Shown: piece after piece, positions 42,981 to 44,144 of the stretch | Layout: each line of letters starts with the position of its first letter | Position numbering within the stretch: position 1 is the stretch's first letter | Source of the DNA: Planctomyces sp. | GTDB taxonomy: Bacteria > Planctomycetota > Planctomycetia > Planctomycetales > Planctomycetaceae | Length of the DNA stretch: 44,144 nucleotides | Assembly: GCA_005798445.1 (NCBI GenBank) | Contig: SYJG01000158.1 | Span: 1-44,144, forward strand | Direction of reading: 5' to 3' | Notes under the pieces: model-generated | Seen by the model: the letters and a program-made list of their open reading frames with translations, nothing else | Databases searched by the model: none | Told to the model about the DNA's origin: nothing | Made by a program: the position numbers and the translations under genes

Positions 42981-43047
42981 TCGTTGGCCGGCCACAACAG
43001 GTTCTTGGGGAGACCGCGAGCACGTTGGACGTTTCGGTGACGAGTTC

Positions 43048-43518
43048 TCACTTCCGATGCAGCCGCGGGTAGCACCACATGCTTTGATCGGCGGCGCGAT
43101 TACCGAGGTCATTGATTTTCAATTCGATGGTCTTCGTGCCGGAAGGTAGCTTGACGTCGATGGGGACGATGCCGGCTTGCGGGCTTTCGTAGAGGCGTTT
43201 CGCGTCGGCCCAGACTTCGAACTTCACATGATGGCTGACTACGTTGTAGCCAATCGCAGTGAAACGGATCAGTCCTGACGAGCGACGGCGGCCGCCGATT
43301 TCCGTCCAACCTCGATGGCCAACCGTGCTTCGTCGCGCGAGTGCGTCGTCCGTAGGTTGGGACTCCGTCCCGACCCGCCCTATTTCCACTCGCCAACGCA
43401 GTCTCTTCAACGGCCTGCTGCACGAATTCGACAAGCCATCTTGAATCCCCCACAATCGCACGGTGGCTGTCTTCAAGTTTGATCGGCCCTTTGTCGTGAG
43501 TCGGTATGTCGGAGCCAT
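43048..43518 (-). pseudogene. Remnant of an NPCBM-like domain protein
   Basis: An open frame whose last 65 residues look like the end of an NPCBM (carbohydrate-binding) domain: LIRFTAIGYNVVSHHVKFEVWADAKRLYES, then PIDVKLPSGTKTIELKINDLGNRA and a final WCYPRL. The N-terminal half has no domain character and includes VGTESQPT, read from a REP arm at 43351-43375. It also overlaps the start of the RAYT gene on the other strand. A broken gene truncated by the REP/RAYT unit is the simplest reading; an intact small protein is less likely. Confidence 0.55.
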
Positions 43519-43586
43519 TGAGAGACACAGTTCCGCAGGAGTCTGTTGCGGAAAGGAAGACGGTCGGGACGGAGTCCCAACCTACG
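43351..43586. repeat. Perfect 25-bp inverted repeat at the RAYT gene
   Basis: Arm one (43351-43375) starts CGTAGGTTGGGACTCCGTCC, and its exact reverse complement lies at 43562-43586 with 186 nt between. Each arm is itself a hairpin (GGGAC-TCC-GTCCC) with an outward GTAG head. The right arm falls inside the RAYT reading frame, and the left one inside the NPCBM remnant. Confidence 0.93.
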
Positions 43587-44144
43587 TTTCGGGCGTTCAA
43601 TCCCGATGGTCCGCTGCGGGTTTATTACCGGCATTTGCCGCACTGGCGACAGCCGGGAGCGACGTACTTCGTGACGTTTCGTCAGGCGGACTCGATTCCG
43701 AAAGCAGTGCTCGCGGAATGGTTGGATGTGCGGCAGCGCTGGTATCGCGCACACGGACTCGATCCAGAATGGCTCAATTATGATCCCGATCGTTTCGCCG
43801 CAGCGTATCAACGAATTCTTCCCGGCGTCCGGCTGGCGTTCGAGCGGCAACAGGCTCGGTTTCTGCATGAGGAACTCGACCGTGCTCACGGAAGCTGTGT
43901 GCTGCGTCACGCATCGCCCCGGCAAGAGTTGATCGAGTCACTGTCACACTTTCACGCGGCACGTGGTTGGCTTGGCGATTACGTTGTCATGCCTAACCAT
44001 GTGCATGCTCTGATCCAGCCCATTGACGGTTGGGAATTGGAAGACCTGCTGGGTTCCATCAAGAAGTGGACTTCACGCCGCATTGGCGTCTGGCTGATCG
44101 AACACCTCGATGCGATCACGATGGACTGCCCGCAATACGAGCGA
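43506..44144 (+). CDS. REP-associated tyrosine transposase (RAYT, IS200-like Y1), 3' end cut by the window
   Basis: 213 codons from the ATG at 43506, open to the window end. A transposase domain starts near residue 40: YRHLPHWRQPGATYFVTFRQ, then helices AEWLDVRQRWY and FERQQARFLHEELDRAHGSC. The key segment is GDYVVMPNHVHALIQ with HVH at 165-167, the metal-binding HUH motif of Y1/TnpA_REP proteins, followed by LLGSIKKWTSRRI. The catalytic Tyr should lie just past the window end. RAYTs nick single-stranded REP hairpins next to a GTAG-type tetranucleotide. Residues 20-27 (VGTESQPT) are encoded by the right arm of the 43351-43586 pair, so a start after the arm cannot be excluded, though no ATG follows soon. 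Confidence 0.88.
   Translation, partial: MSEPLRDTVPQESVAERKTVGTESQPTFRAFNPDGPLRVYYRHLPHWRQPGATYFVTFRQADSIPKAVLAEWLDVRQRWYRAHGLDPEWLNYDPDRFAAAYQRILPGVRLAFERQQARFLHEELDRAHGSCVLRHASPRQELIESLSHFHAARGWLGDYVVMPNHVHALIQPIDGWELEDLLGSIKKWTSRRIGVWLIEHLDAITMDCPQYER

Overview
The window is GC-rich, densely packed bacterial DNA that points strongly to a planctomycete (Planctomycetota). The indicators are two large cytochrome-like DUF1549/DUF1553 proteins, two Tat-exported DUF1501 proteins, a DUF1080 protein paired with a Tat-exported Gfo/Idh/MocA oxidoreductase, a Tat-exported sugar-phosphate isomerase-like protein, a bacterial Ser/Thr kinase, and a giant Gly/Ser-rich surface solenoid with an N-terminal LExR-type motif. 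No rRNA, tRNA, CRISPR array or prophage was seen.

Layout. 1-6270: surface solenoid protein converging on a DUF1549/DUF1553 protein. 6483-11585: minus-strand diguanylate cyclase, secreted HExxH protein, Uma2-type nuclease and Ycf46-like AAA ATPase. 11791-12663: an HNH protein in relatively AT-rich DNA. 12716-19034: redoxin-like protein without cysteines, Ser/Thr kinase, accA, a membrane protein and a trans-sulfuration enzyme. 19276-23340: minus-strand run of flavoprotein, ACP-like membrane peptide, radical SAM protein, degenerate metallophosphoesterase and dtd. 23440-25097: Lys/Ala-rich basic protein and an enolase-superfamily enzyme. 25340-37216: a long plus-strand block of exported planctomycete proteins with a DUF433/DUF5615 toxin-antitoxin pair inserted. 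37268-39104: DUF309, sufE and DUF1569. 39292-42762: RraA-like, sugar isomerase-like and TerC proteins. 43048-44144: an NPCBM-like remnant and the 5' part of a REP-associated tyrosine transposase (RAYT), cut by the window end.

The most striking signal is the number of paired palindromes of several different sequence families scattered through the window. Most consist of two inward-facing hairpin arms with outward GTAG, GTGG or GGCGAGC heads, the organisation of REP/BIME elements. They sit between genes, supply stop codons (radical SAM gene, 68-aa membrane gene), probably supply an N-terminus (PPC-domain gene), and lie in frame inside at least four protein genes: DUF1549/1553 with five elements, the AAA ATPase, the trans-sulfuration enzyme and the metallophosphoesterase. 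A perfect 25-bp pair sits at the RAYT gene, one arm inside its own N-terminal coding sequence. A RAYT with many REP families, some turned into protein-coding spacers, is the best candidate here for an under-described system. All family assignments were made by eye from motifs; no database search was run.
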